From Desulfopila sp. IMCC35008 (GTDB taxonomy: Bacteria; Desulfobacterota; Desulfobulbia; Desulfobulbales; Desulfocapsaceae), in assembly GCF_010646885.2 (NCBI RefSeq), contig NZ_CP050700.1:2320501-2384500 (forward strand): DNA of 64,000 nt, given 5' to 3'. Of the stretch, positions 1 to 9,040 are shown one piece after another. The translations under genes and the position numbers were made by a program. The first letter of the stretch is position 1, and each line of letters opens with the position of its first letter. The notes beneath the pieces were generated by a model that worked only from the letters and a program-made list of their open reading frames with translations, was not told the origin of the DNA and made no database searches.

Positions 1-642
1 ACCACGGAAGTGAGTGGTGTGGTGCTGGCAAGTGTTGTGCCTAGTCTTGAATCGGCGTGGGTTTCCTGTTGTTCAAAATATTTTTTCACCCATTTGCAAA
101 AGAAAATATTTGTGGTTTCTGCCGACAGCGTGAAGGATATGATTTCCATTCGCCTGGCCAACCCTGGTGAGGTGGGTGCGGACCGTTTAGTCAATGGTAT
201 AGCAGCCTTCAGGCGATTCAAGAAGCCGGTTGTCGTCATAGATTTTGGAACAGCTATAACCTTTGACTGCGTTAGTGGCAGTTGTGAATACTTAGGTGGC
301 GCTATTCTCCCAGGTATTGCAATATCACTCGACGCCCTGTCGTCACGAACGGCCAAGTTACCCCACATAGATATTTCCAAAAAACCCGATTCAGCAATTG
401 GCAAATCAACAGTTGAGGCAATGACAAGCGGTATTGTCTACGGTTATGGAGGGATGATTGATGGAGTTATCCAGCGAATCCGCAAGGAGATGACAGGTTC
501 AGATAGCGGTGAAATGGAAGTTGTCGCCACAGGTGGGATGGCATCAATTATTGCTCCTGCGACGCAGTCGATACAACATGTGGACCCCTTACTTACCCTT
601 GAAGGCCTCAAGATTATTTTTGAGGAAAAGGTTGGTAGTTAG
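1..642 (+). CDS. coaX: Type III pantothenate kinase, 5' end cut by window
   Basis: Phosphorylates pantothenate with ATP in the first committed step of coenzyme A synthesis, in the cytoplasm. The reading frame is open through base 1, so the true start lies outside; roughly the first 50 residues of a family that is usually about 255 long are missing. Visible family motifs are GVVLASVVP, NPGEVGADRLVN (pantothenate site region), VVIDFGTAITFD (second nucleotide-binding motif) and LGGAILPGI, and the frame ends with the typical LTLEGLKIIFE tail. The stop codon abuts the start of ldcA with no spacer, so the two are probably co-transcribed. The assignment is secure; only the N-terminus is unseen. Confidence 0.93.
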   Translation, partial: TTEVSGVVLASVVPSLESAWVSCCSKYFFTHLQKKIFVVSADSVKDMISIRLANPGEVGADRLVNGIAAFRRFKKPVVVIDFGTAITFDCVSGSCEYLGGAILPGIAISLDALSSRTAKLPHIDISKKPDSAIGKSTVEAMTSGIVYGYGGMIDGVIQRIRKEMTGSDSGEMEVVATGGMASIIAPATQSIQHVDPLLTLEGLKIIFEEKVGS

Positions 643-1566
643 ATGGCCAAGCCTCTTGTTCCATCCGCCCTTGAAAAAGGTGACATTATAGGCATTGTCG
701 CTCCTGCGGGTCGAGTAGTCGAACAGGCGCGCTTTGAGAAAGGGATTCGTATCCTGCGTGAGATGGGCTTTGAGCCAGTATTCCCTCGTGAGCTCTGGCC
801 TGGCCCCGGTTATCTTGCAGATACCGATGTAAACAGGGCTGGCGAATTGATGCGCATGGTAGCTTCGCCAGAGGTTAAGGCTGTCATGGCGGCCCGTGGC
901 GGTTATGGATGCCTGAGGACTCTAGCTCATCTTGATTTTTCACAGTTTCGCAAAAATCCTAAACCTGTTATCGGATTTTCTGACCTCACCATTCTGCTCA
1001 ACCAGATTTTTGCGCAGGCTAACCTCCTCTGTTTTCATGGCCCGGTGGTCACATCACTTCCTGATTGCACCAATACCGCCCTGGAGAGGTTGTACTACTC
1101 ACTGACAGGTAACTTCAGAAAAGGTTTACAGGTAGGTGATGTAGAGATAGTGAGGGGCGGCGACGAGGTCAGGGGCATACTTGTCGGAGGGAATCTCAGC
1201 TCCCTCATGGCAATGATTGGCACCCCTTACGATCCCAGCTGGAAGGAAGCAATTCTCTTTATTGAAGATATCAATGAGCCTCTCTACAAAATCGACAGGA
1301 TGCTTACCCAGTTGGCTCTTTCAGGTAAACTTGAAGGGGTCAGGGGGCTCCTTATCGGCGATTTCGGCATGGATGAGAAATTTGATACCATAAGTAAATT
1401 GAGGTATACAGAGGCAATCTGGACCAGAGTCCTGGAGCTTACCAGCAACACCCCCTTCCCTGTCTGGGGGAACTGCCCAATAGGTCATTTCAACAACAAT
1501 CTCACATTGCCGCTTGGCCTGCCAACCATTATGGACAGCAACGCAGCAACGCTTTCATTTTATTAA
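643..1566 (+). CDS. ldcA: LD-carboxypeptidase (muramoyltetrapeptide carboxypeptidase, peptidase S66)
   Basis: Removes the terminal D-Ala from murein tetrapeptides (L,D cleavage) during peptidoglycan recycling in the cytoplasm. The 307-residue length is normal for S66. The Ser-Glu-His triad can be placed: Ser113 in GFSDLT, Glu208 in LFIEDINEP and His282 in PIGHFNNN. The N-terminal ALEKGDIIGIVAPAG is the usual family opening. There is no signal peptide. It starts directly after the coaX stop (TAGATG), suggesting translational coupling. The function is inferred from family; some S66 members instead act on microcin C-type peptides (MccF), but nothing here points to that. Confidence 0.92.
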   Translation: MAKPLVPSALEKGDIIGIVAPAGRVVEQARFEKGIRILREMGFEPVFPRELWPGPGYLADTDVNRAGELMRMVASPEVKAVMAARGGYGCLRTLAHLDFSQFRKNPKPVIGFSDLTILLNQIFAQANLLCFHGPVVTSLPDCTNTALERLYYSLTGNFRKGLQVGDVEIVRGGDEVRGILVGGNLSSLMAMIGTPYDPSWKEAILFIEDINEPLYKIDRMLTQLALSGKLEGVRGLLIGDFGMDEKFDTISKLRYTEAIWTRVLELTSNTPFPVWGNCPIGHFNNNLTLPLGLPTIMDSNAATLSFY

Positions 1567-1641
1567 CATATCGAACGGTTGCTTTATGTCATGAGAAGTT
1601 CTGCTGTTCTTTTATCGCCTTCGTTTTGAACCTCTTGATAT

Positions 1642-1670
1642 TTGACTTCCACCAGCTAAAATGCTATAGA
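1642..1670 (+). promoter_or_regulatory. Sigma-70-type promoter for the SH3 protein gene
   Basis: A TTGACT -35 box and a TATAGA -10 box are separated by exactly 17 bases, ending about 70 bases upstream of the start at 1739. The match is close to consensus and sits in the gap after ldcA, so the SH3 gene is probably transcribed on its own. Confidence 0.65.
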
Positions 1671-1738
1671 AGAACCATGCTCGAAACAAAGATTTCAAAC
1701 CTAAAATCTGCAAAATCAGAACCTATCAGGACCAATAT

Positions 1739-2194
1739 ATGTCTTTACGTAGTGCTTTACGTTCAATAATTGTTGCCGGAAGTCTTGGCGTGTATATGGC
1801 AGTTCCGGCTTATGCTGCCGAATATGTATCTGTAAACAAGGACAATGTGAATGTCAGAACCGGGCCCAGTACAAAAAACCCGGTCTATATGGAACTTTTT
1901 GCCGGCTACCCCCTAAAGGTTACGCAACGTAGTGGTGAATGGGCCAAAATCTCTGATTTTGAGGGAGACAGCGGCTGGATACACAATTCGCTTATTGGTA
2001 AAAACGACACTGTAATTATCAATGCCAAAGAAAGTGTCAATATGCGATCCGGGCCTTCCACAACGAGTCCTGTTGTTGCCGACGTGGAGCGGGGAGTTAT
2101 CATGAAGAAAATTGGTGAAAAGGGGAAATGGTTGCAGGTGCGTCACAGCGGCGGCACTGTCGGTTGGATTTACAAGCCGCTTCTCTGGCCCTGA
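1739..2194 (+). CDS. Exported protein with two bacterial SH3 domains
   Basis: Residues 1-27 form a signal peptide ending AYA-AEY. Two tandem SH3b-type domains follow, at about 29-88 and 93-150, each with the typical core (VNVRTGPSTKNPV and VNMRSGPSTTSPV) and a closing GW-I segment. Such domains bind peptidoglycan or mediate protein contacts in the periplasm; there is no catalytic domain, so an adaptor or cell-wall-sensing role is the most that can be said. The ATG at 1739 follows an AGGA ribosome site by about 7 bases. The domain repeat resembles the periplasmic part of YgiM-like proteins, but the membrane anchor of those proteins is absent. Confidence 0.85.
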   Translation: MSLRSALRSIIVAGSLGVYMAVPAYAAEYVSVNKDNVNVRTGPSTKNPVYMELFAGYPLKVTQRSGEWAKISDFEGDSGWIHNSLIGKNDTVIINAKESVNMRSGPSTTSPVVADVERGVIMKKIGEKGKWLQVRHSGGTVGWIYKPLLWP

Positions 2195-2230
2195 TTCAAC
2201 CTATACCAACCCTTTTTCCGCTACAGGCTC

Positions 2231-5209
2231 TCATGAAGAGTTTTTAGCTAATGCCCTTGTGATTGACGCATCCATTCGCAAGGGCAGGCGAACCAGTTGA
2301 CCTGCCTTGTTCTTAAAGAGGAAATGGTTGTTTTCCAGTCCAAAATGCAGGAGATCCCTGGTGATTTCCACGTCCTTTTTGCAATATTTACGAATAAGGT
2401 CAATTCTTCCTTCCTTATACCACGCCAAGGCCTGAAGTCCGTCCGCACTTTTCCGGGCACCAAGGGTGTGTTCTGCAACGCGATCAAGGCTGAGCCTGTA
2501 GCCGAGATGATTGGATATCTCTTCCAGCATGTCAATGGTCGGCAAATTGTCCAGATTCACGCTCGAATATCCAGATAGTACCCTGTTGTCGAACCGCTTG
2601 TTATTGAAACCGACAACAAGGTCAAGTTCCTGTAAATGTTGTATCAAGGCCCCCACCTCGTGTTCAAGGTAAGTCACAAAACCATTCAGGGAGGAGTCAT
2701 ATACAACACCTACAGAGACCCCCATTTTGTCTGCCCTGCCCCACCCACCAACCTCCTGAGCGGAGCGCTGCGTTTCAAGATCAAACACCCCATATCGTTC
2801 CGGCAGGGCATTGAGCCCCGAGAGATGATCCGATATAGATACTTCGCCAGTTTGTACCACCTTTAATTCGGTGTCTAAATGTTGCCTTTTCTGGACGATA
2901 CGTGGTGGTGTCGAAAATTCGGTTTCACCTGTACTATCGCTCACCATGATGAGCTCCAAAAGTCGCAGACAGGCACCCTTGTCAATAGGGCGGTTGCCAG
3001 ATCCGCATTTGGGTGAATGCACACATGAAGGGCAGCCATTTTCACAGTCACAGCTCTGAATCATCTGCTGTGTCTCACGCAACAGCTCATCGATTTTATG
3101 ATAGACCGCTTCAGAGAGCCCAACACCACCGATATGCCCATCATAAACAAAAATTGTCGCCTCTTCTGTCTGCTCATGAACAGGGCAGGATATCCCTCCG
3201 ATATCATTTCTGTCGCATAGGGCAAGCAAGGGGAATAGTGCTATCATGCCATGTTCAAGAGCATGAATAGCCCCCATAAAGTGCATTTTTTCGGTTTCCA
3301 GTGTTTCTTTTATGATCGGCGGAATCTCCAGCCACAACCCTTTGGTTTCAATTGATTGCTCAGGTAGATCCAGAGGAAAGGTGGAGATGAGCTTATTGGT
3401 TGAATTGTTTCTTTTCTGATAGCCGGTAACATGTTCGGTCACTCGAAGCCTTCCGAAAGAAACTCGCCCTTTAAAACTCATACCTGTTATTTCGGTTTCA
3501 AGAATTTCTGTATTTTTATTGGACATAGGCCGGGTGAAATAATTAGCCTTCTTCCTGCTGGCAATCACTTCTCTTGCCTCAAAATCAAGCTTGGAAACCA
3601 CCCACTGAACAGCATGATGTAAATAGACACTTCCTGGATGACACTCTTTCATTGCCCTGTTGCTGTCTATCTCTCCAATCAATTCACCGCTGTCGCTGTC
3701 AATTATGGACAGCTGACTCCCGCCACCCCTTAAACTGACATGCCGCTGCGGATATTTCCTGGTGCTGAACCAGCGATTGCCATCCCCGGATTGCAAAAGA
3801 AGGCCATTTTCTGTCAAGGATGAGACAACCTCTACCACCTTCTTGTCCGACAGCAGGTGCTCTTCGCTCTCAATGGGGAGTTCAGCAGCTGTACAGTGAA
3901 GATGCAATTCCATTATAGATCTGTTGCCCGGATTTAATACTGCTGACTCAACTGGACGGGAAAAAAAATCCTCTGGTTTTCGCATAAAATATTGATCGAG
4001 TGCATCTTCCTGGGCAATAAGTACAACAACGGATTCACGTCTGGCCCTGCCTACACGCCCTCCTCTCTGATGTGTAGCCATAATTGAACCTGGGTAGCCA
4101 ACAAGAATACAAACATCAAGATCACCTATATCGATACCAAGTTCGAGTGCAGATGTTGAAATAACACCGAGCAATTTCCCGTTTGCCAGTTTTTTCTCAA
4201 TTTCCCTTCTTTCTTCAGGAAGGAACCCGGCCCTGTAAGAACTGAGTTTATTTTCCAACTCTCCTAATTTAGGGCGGGTCCAGAGATTAATGAGTTCAGT
4301 TAATTTTCTCGACTGGGTGTAGACAATAGTTCTGAGTTTACGCTTTATTGCCGCTTCCAGCAGTTGAGAAGCGGTGTAAGCCGCACTGTCCCAGGGGTTG
4401 AGCAGGGCCATGTGCTTGCCTGAGCCAGGTGCGCCGCTTTGAGTGACAACTTCCGGTGACCGGCCAGTCAGCCGTTCTGCGAGTTCGAGCGGATTACCGA
4501 TGGTTGCCGAAAGCATTATAAACTGCGGTGAGCTGCCGTAACCAGATGCTATGCGAAGGAGCCGCCTAAGCACCCAGGCCATATGGCTACCCAGCACACC
4601 ACGATATGTATGCACCTCATCGAGTACTATATATTTGAGCTTCTTAAAGAAGTAAGTCCAGTTTGAGTGATAGGGAAGAAGTGAAAGATGAACCATCTCC
4701 GGGTTGGTCATAAGTATTGGAGTGCAATCTTCTCTGATCCTCCTTCGCATATATGATGAGGTGTCACCATCATATATGGCAGCATACTTCTTGTTGGAGG
4801 GTAATAGCGACGCGAATTCGCTGAATACACGCAATTGGTCCTGGGCTAATGCTTTGAGCGGAAAGAGGTAGAGCGCTGCACCATTTGCATCTCCGGCCAG
4901 CATATCGATAACAGGTAAGTTGTAAATCATCGACTTTCCTGAGGCGGTAGGTGTTGCGACTATGACATCACTACCCTTATCAATATATTCCAACGCTTGT
5001 TGCTGGTGAGTATAGAGCTTATTGATCCCCTTTTCTTTGAGAAAGGTCTTGATCTTTGTATGAACAGCAGGAGGGCTGGAGGCGAAATCTGCGACTTTCC
5101 CGGGAATAGTGCGGGTTGCAACGACCTGGGGCCCAAACTTCGGAGAATTCATTAAGGCCTTGATGTACTCTCCTGCACCCTGAATCCTATCCGTCTTTGT
5201 ATCAGCCAT
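2231..5209 (-). CDS. MrfA-like DEAD/DEAH helicase fused to MrfB-like DEDD exonuclease
   Basis: A 992-residue protein with a superfamily 2 helicase core: ATPTASGKS (Walker A, about 85-93), DEVH (197-200), LSATIGNP, and the C-terminal helicase half with QRGGRVGRA. A DUF1998-type cysteine cluster, CDCENGCPSC then C735 and C747, lies at about 720-748. After it comes a separate RNase H-like exonuclease domain (about 806-970) with D810 and E812 in FDLE, D874 in NKRFDN and D946 in YCKKDVE. In Bacillus subtilis the helicase MrfA (YprA) and exonuclease MrfB (YprB) are separate proteins of a mitomycin C repair pathway; here one chain carries both. It stands alone, convergent with the SH3 gene. DNA repair is inferred from the families. 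Confidence 0.85.
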   Translation of the reverse strand: MADTKTDRIQGAGEYIKALMNSPKFGPQVVATRTIPGKVADFASSPPAVHTKIKTFLKEKGINKLYTHQQQALEYIDKGSDVIVATPTASGKSMIYNLPVIDMLAGDANGAALYLFPLKALAQDQLRVFSEFASLLPSNKKYAAIYDGDTSSYMRRRIREDCTPILMTNPEMVHLSLLPYHSNWTYFFKKLKYIVLDEVHTYRGVLGSHMAWVLRRLLRIASGYGSSPQFIMLSATIGNPLELAERLTGRSPEVVTQSGAPGSGKHMALLNPWDSAAYTASQLLEAAIKRKLRTIVYTQSRKLTELINLWTRPKLGELENKLSSYRAGFLPEERREIEKKLANGKLLGVISTSALELGIDIGDLDVCILVGYPGSIMATHQRGGRVGRARRESVVVLIAQEDALDQYFMRKPEDFFSRPVESAVLNPGNRSIMELHLHCTAAELPIESEEHLLSDKKVVEVVSSLTENGLLLQSGDGNRWFSTRKYPQRHVSLRGGGSQLSIIDSDSGELIGEIDSNRAMKECHPGSVYLHHAVQWVVSKLDFEAREVIASRKKANYFTRPMSNKNTEILETEITGMSFKGRVSFGRLRVTEHVTGYQKRNNSTNKLISTFPLDLPEQSIETKGLWLEIPPIIKETLETEKMHFMGAIHALEHGMIALFPLLALCDRNDIGGISCPVHEQTEEATIFVYDGHIGGVGLSEAVYHKIDELLRETQQMIQSCDCENGCPSCVHSPKCGSGNRPIDKGACLRLLELIMVSDSTGETEFSTPPRIVQKRQHLDTELKVVQTGEVSISDHLSGLNALPERYGVFDLETQRSAQEVGGWGRADKMGVSVGVVYDSSLNGFVTYLEHEVGALIQHLQELDLVVGFNNKRFDNRVLSGYSSVNLDNLPTIDMLEEISNHLGYRLSLDRVAEHTLGARKSADGLQALAWYKEGRIDLIRKYCKKDVEITRDLLHFGLENNHFLFKNKAGQLVRLPLRMDASITRALAKNSS

Positions 5210-5228
5210 TCCACAAAACTATATTCGC

Positions 5229-5257
5229 TTGATTTACATGTGAAGAGGGTATATTGT
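5229..5257 (+). promoter_or_regulatory. Possible sigma-70 promoter for the TyrA fusion gene
   Basis: TTGATT and TATTGT boxes with a 17-base spacer lie in the 160-base gap between the divergent helicase and TyrA-fusion genes, about 110 bases before the start at 5370. The match is moderate and no other signal supports it. Confidence 0.4.
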
Positions 5258-5369
5258 CTCTAGTCCATGTGAAATTCCCATGGTACCGAATATCCGTTGG
5301 TTCACGTAAAACCCGGCAGGTTACAAGTCAGGATACCCTTAATTTTATTTTTAATCTACAAAGCTGAAA

Positions 5370-7067
5370 ATGACTCGTATCGCAACCCTCGGACCCAAAA
5401 GTTCAGACGCCTATAATGCTGCCAAACAGTATGATCCGGAAGCAGAGATTATGCTTTATAACCGGGCATCGGATGCTGTTGAGGCCTTTACGAAAGGGCA
5501 AACCGACCTGGCACTTATACCGGTGTATAACACGCGAGAGGGCGAGGTAAAAGAATATTTCCGGCTTGTCTCGAAACTTGACGGTTACTGGATCGATAAC
5601 GTTGTTCTGCCCATTCACCTCTCTCTTGGCCGTGTTTTCCCGGATGATGGCAGCAATGTTCCGATAGATGTGGTTGTCGGCAGGACAAGTGTACTGCGAC
5701 AATGCGAAGATTATATAGATTCTAATTTTCCACATGCCACATTGATGGGGGTAACCAGCATTGATAAACCGTTTCAGGATATAATTGATAAACAGAGATA
5801 CAGCCATGCCGTGATCGACTCGGAAGAGCTTGTTAAATCATATGGATTCAATCTTGCTGAGCGGGAAGTCGTTTCACATAACCGAACCCGTTTTGCCGTA
5901 ATTGGTAAAAAACCTGCGGAATCTACCGGGTATGATGCAACTGCACTCATCACCAGGCCGCTCAATGACCGGGTCGGCATGTTGGCCGATATCCTCGGCG
6001 AATTTACCAGACGCGGCATTAATATTCAGGACCTGCAGTCTGAAAATGACATCCAGACGCAGAAACTAAGGATCTATATAGAGTTTGAAGGGCATATCAA
6101 TCAAAAAGAACTGGCCGATACAGTTGATAGCCTGGAAAATAATGTTATTCAGGAAACAGGCTCTATAAAACTGCTCGGATCATTCCCCCGAGTTGATATG
6201 CGAGTGAAAAAGATCAAGTCGTTTGGCTTTATCGGGAGTGGTGATATGTCACTATGGTTTGCCGATAAACTGCAGCATGAAGGTTATGAAACGACTGTCA
6301 CAGGCAGGACATCCGAAATACGACCGGAACAAATGATTCGCGAAGTGGATGTTGTTGTTATCTGTGTTCCGATCTCAGTCACAGCTGACACTATAAAAAA
6401 GTACGGAGCAATGCTGCAGGCAGGTCAGGCCCTGATTATTCTTGCAGGGGAATCGGAAAACACCTTGCAAACAGCTATGACCGTGACGGACCCTGCCGTC
6501 GAGATCATGTTTGTCCACAACCTGTGGGGCCCGCAAATTCTATCAATGAAAGACAAAAACGCCATCGTTGTTCGGACGCCACGTAGCGGAAGTTTTTGCA
6601 GTGAATTTGAGGCCTTTTTGTATAAGCACGGTGCTGACATTTATCATGACAGTGCACAAAAACACGATTTGCTGATGGGGGTAGGACAAAAACTTCCGAC
6701 AACCATATCGGTTGCACTGGCGAAGACACTCGCCAAGCACGCAATAGGGTGTGATGATATAGGCAGCCATTCAACGCTTACATCGCTTTACGGGATTCTT
6801 GCCATGGCTCGGGTTCACAACCAAAATCCCAGGACATATGCTGAAATCATGGCCACTAAGGGAGACGGACGAAAAATTGTAAAGACATTTGCCGAGAATC
6901 TGCTTGAGATCGTCAAAATGGCTGAAAATGAAGATATTCATGGGATTTGTGAGCTTATGGAAAAAAATAAAGATTTCATGACGCCGGAATTCCTTCAGGC
7001 CCGGATGAAGCAAGCCAAAGCAGTCGACAATGTGCTCAGTGACGGTGGCCTGAAAACATACATTTAA
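5370..7067 (+). CDS. Prephenate dehydrogenase with N-terminal dehydratase-like and ACT domains
   Basis: A 565-residue, three-part protein of aromatic amino acid synthesis. Residues 1-180 resemble prephenate dehydratase: ATLGPK near the N-terminus and the NRTRF signature at 171-175. Residues 189-265 are an ACT domain (RPLNDRVGMLADIL, GINIQDLQSEN). From about 283 a TyrA-type prephenate dehydrogenase begins with the NAD-binding FIGSGDM (287-293) and keeps HNLWGP at 383-388, the counterpart of HPMFGP in TyrA. The dehydratase part is odd: the usual GTFS is replaced by SSDA and the usual ENS by YNT (53-55), so that half may be a regulatory remnant. No chorismate mutase domain is present. The dehydrogenase call is firm; two activities are not. 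Confidence 0.8.
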   Translation: MTRIATLGPKSSDAYNAAKQYDPEAEIMLYNRASDAVEAFTKGQTDLALIPVYNTREGEVKEYFRLVSKLDGYWIDNVVLPIHLSLGRVFPDDGSNVPIDVVVGRTSVLRQCEDYIDSNFPHATLMGVTSIDKPFQDIIDKQRYSHAVIDSEELVKSYGFNLAEREVVSHNRTRFAVIGKKPAESTGYDATALITRPLNDRVGMLADILGEFTRRGINIQDLQSENDIQTQKLRIYIEFEGHINQKELADTVDSLENNVIQETGSIKLLGSFPRVDMRVKKIKSFGFIGSGDMSLWFADKLQHEGYETTVTGRTSEIRPEQMIREVDVVVICVPISVTADTIKKYGAMLQAGQALIILAGESENTLQTAMTVTDPAVEIMFVHNLWGPQILSMKDKNAIVVRTPRSGSFCSEFEAFLYKHGADIYHDSAQKHDLLMGVGQKLPTTISVALAKTLAKHAIGCDDIGSHSTLTSLYGILAMARVHNQNPRTYAEIMATKGDGRKIVKTFAENLLEIVKMAENEDIHGICELMEKNKDFMTPEFLQARMKQAKAVDNVLSDGGLKTYI

Positions 7068-7123
7068 ACACATCACCTCACGATAGCCGTGGGGAATCAT
7101 ATTTTTTTGAGGAGTTACACATT

Positions 7124-7774
7124 ATGGTAATGCAGAGTTATTCGTATCTTGAGGAGTCACATGTCTGTCCTCATTGCAAGCAGAAGATGTCCTGTTGCGA
7201 GGCACCGGCAATACACGTTGGCGATGGCCTTGGGTGGGGCTCAGACGTGCTGTTTATCTGTCTAAACGATGTTTGTCCCCTGTTTTTGAAAGGCTGGGAT
7301 CATGTTGACGGGCAATATGGTCATCACGCCTCTTATCGGTACATGGAACTACCCGGCAGCAAAGAAGGAAATGTTATGATGGTCGGCAACAAGGATGCCT
7401 TTAAGGCAAGTGTGGTCGATCCGGAAGCTATAAAGACGCAGAACGTCCGATACGCAAAAGAAAAAGAGGCGATAAAAGCACTCGACACTTGTGTCGTTGA
7501 TAATAATCTTGAGCCAGTTTTAACCCTCCTCCTTGATAATGCAGCAGGAAAAGAAAATAAACAACTCGCCCTTCAGCGACTTTTGCAAATCAATAGTCTC
7601 GACTGTATCGATCCGCTCAGAAATCATGAATTTCGAGAAACCTACTTTGAGCAAGATATTAACATGGCAATTTCTCAGATTTTGAAGAATAATTTCAAGA
7701 AAGAATGTCCTTATTGTTCCGAAATTATTAAGGCCCAGGCCAAGAAATGTTTGCACTGTAAAGAGGATTTATAA
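7124..7774 (+). CDS. Uncharacterised protein with zinc-binding cysteine motifs at both ends
   Basis: I do not recognise this 216-residue protein by name. It has CPHC and CC near residues 15-25, then a single CLNDVCP cysteine pair, and ends in a classic short zinc ribbon (CPYC, then CLHC 13 residues later). Between them, about residues 105-185 look helical and might be a HEAT-like repeat (LQRLLQINSLDCIDPL). No membrane segment or signal peptide. The ATG at 7124 has a GAGGAG ribosome site about 9 bases upstream. It is followed directly by the tRNA-His promoter. Binding of zinc is likely from the motifs; the role is unknown. Confidence 0.75.
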   Translation: MVMQSYSYLEESHVCPHCKQKMSCCEAPAIHVGDGLGWGSDVLFICLNDVCPLFLKGWDHVDGQYGHHASYRYMELPGSKEGNVMMVGNKDAFKASVVDPEAIKTQNVRYAKEKEAIKALDTCVVDNNLEPVLTLLLDNAAGKENKQLALQRLLQINSLDCIDPLRNHEFRETYFEQDINMAISQILKNNFKKECPYCSEIIKAQAKKCLHCKEDL

Positions 7775-7784
7775 AAGATTTGTG

Positions 7785-7813
7785 TTGCAAATCGCTTGTT
7801 GACTGAGTATAAG
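7785..7813 (+). promoter_or_regulatory. Promoter of tRNA-His
   Basis: TTGCAA and TATAAG with a 17-base spacer end 31 bases before the mature tRNA. A second TTGACT lies within the spacer region. The position and close -10 match make this the likely stable-RNA promoter. Confidence 0.6.
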
Positions 7814-7844
7814 AAGTGCGATTTTTCGAGCGATAGAGATATGT

Positions 7845-7922
7845 GGTGGATGTAGCTCAGTTGGTTAGAGCACTTGGTTGTGGCCCAAGAGGCCGTGGGT
7901 TCAAATCCCATCATCCACCCCA
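7845..7922 (+). tRNA. tRNA-His (anticodon GTG)
   Basis: The acceptor stem GTGGATG (7846-7852) pairs with CATCCAC (7912-7918). G at 7845 is the extra G-1 that marks histidine tRNAs and faces C73; CCA is encoded (7920-7922). The anticodon stem CTTGG/CCAAG encloses a loop with GTG, and the T-loop GTTCAAATC is standard. It is a single tRNA gene with its own promoter and terminator. Confidence 0.97.
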
Positions 7923-7930
7923 TTTTTTAA

Positions 7931-7959
7931 GCGGATACCAAACGGTATCCGCTTTTTTT
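7931..7959 (+). terminator. Rho-independent terminator of tRNA-His
   Basis: A perfect 9-bp stem (GCGGATACC / GGTATCCGC) with a 4-base loop is followed by seven T residues, 8 bases past the tRNA CCA end. Confidence 0.92.
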
Positions 7960-8199
7960 ATTTCCGGGCGGGAAACGAGGAGATTGTAGATTTTTGGCGA
8001 CAATTACTGTAAACTTTCACCCTCCACAGAATCAAATCCCGATAATCGGGATACGCTCCATGGTCCTGTTTTTAAACAGGCAACCGTATAACCACTTTTT
8101 TTATTTTCTATTTGCTGTACCTTCTGAACGGGTATCAAACAAAGTGGTATTTGCAGAAAGTGTGGCACTCAAAATCTTTTTTAACAGGTTGTAACTATC

Positions 8200-9039
8200 A
8201 TGACGGACTATAGTAAACTTGACACCCCGGAAGTACTCGCCCATATCTTCCATCCACAAAGTGAAATGCGTGGCTCCTTACCTGAGGGGAGTACTGATCT
8301 TGATATAGAAGTAACAGATGGGGTCACACTTGGCTGCCGGTTTCACCTAAGCGCCCCTGACGCACCGACTGTCATTTTTTTCCACGGTAATGGTGAATGT
8401 ACTTCAGATTACGATCAAATCGCTCAAGAATACACTCCCCTTGGTCTGAATCTCTTTGTTACGACCTATCGCGGTTATGGTTGGTCGACGGGATCACCTT
8501 CTGTTGCAGCTATGATGGAAGATTCCGGAGTGGTTTATGATTTTATTCGCAAATGGTTGTCTGTCAACGGCTATTCCGATGTGCTTTTTATCATGGGACG
8601 TTCGTTGGGCTCGGCAGCGGCAATTGATCTGGTCTTGAAGAACCCGGACGATGTGAAGGGATTGATTATTGAAAGTGGTTTTGCAGACACTCTGCCGCTT
8701 GCCAAGGCTCTCGGGATAGATACGGAAAAGAATGAAATTTTAGAGGAAGAGTGTTTCTGCAATTGTCAGAAAATTGCAGAAATCAAAAAACCGACACTCA
8801 TCCTTCACGGCGCTCGTGACGAGATGATTCCCGTGGCTATGGCCGAAAAACTACAGGCCGATAGCGGTGCACGAAATAAACAGTTTATGGTCATACCTGG
8901 AGCTACACATAACACCATGTTAGAACACGGTGGTATCCATTATTTTGAGACCATAAAAAATTTCACAGACACTATTCTCGGGAAAAACGATTGGAGAAGC
9001 CGACGTAAGAAATACAGGAAACAACAGGTGAAAGGATAA
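8200..9039 (+). CDS. Alpha/beta hydrolase (BEM46-like serine hydrolase)
   Basis: A 279-residue cytoplasmic alpha/beta hydrolase. The oxyanion segment FFHGNGE (61-67) precedes the nucleophile Ser135 in GRSLGS; the acid is likely Asp in LHGARDEMIP and the base His in PGATHNTM. This arrangement matches the BEM46/YqkD-type group, whose substrates are mostly unknown; an acyl ester or thioester is a guess. It is followed after one base by the dCMP deaminase gene, so the two are co-transcribed, but no shared pathway is evident. The start at 8200 has a weak AGG ribosome site. Confidence 0.85.
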   Translation: MTDYSKLDTPEVLAHIFHPQSEMRGSLPEGSTDLDIEVTDGVTLGCRFHLSAPDAPTVIFFHGNGECTSDYDQIAQEYTPLGLNLFVTTYRGYGWSTGSPSVAAMMEDSGVVYDFIRKWLSVNGYSDVLFIMGRSLGSAAAIDLVLKNPDDVKGLIIESGFADTLPLAKALGIDTEKNEILEEECFCNCQKIAEIKKPTLILHGARDEMIPVAMAEKLQADSGARNKQFMVIPGATHNTMLEHGGIHYFETIKNFTDTILGKNDWRSRRKKYRKQQVKG

Positions 9040-9040
9040 C

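Noticed and set aside
7994..8194. A 66-codon frame between the tRNA terminator and the hydrolase gene.
   Set aside because: No ribosome site and composition typical of AT-rich non-coding sequence.
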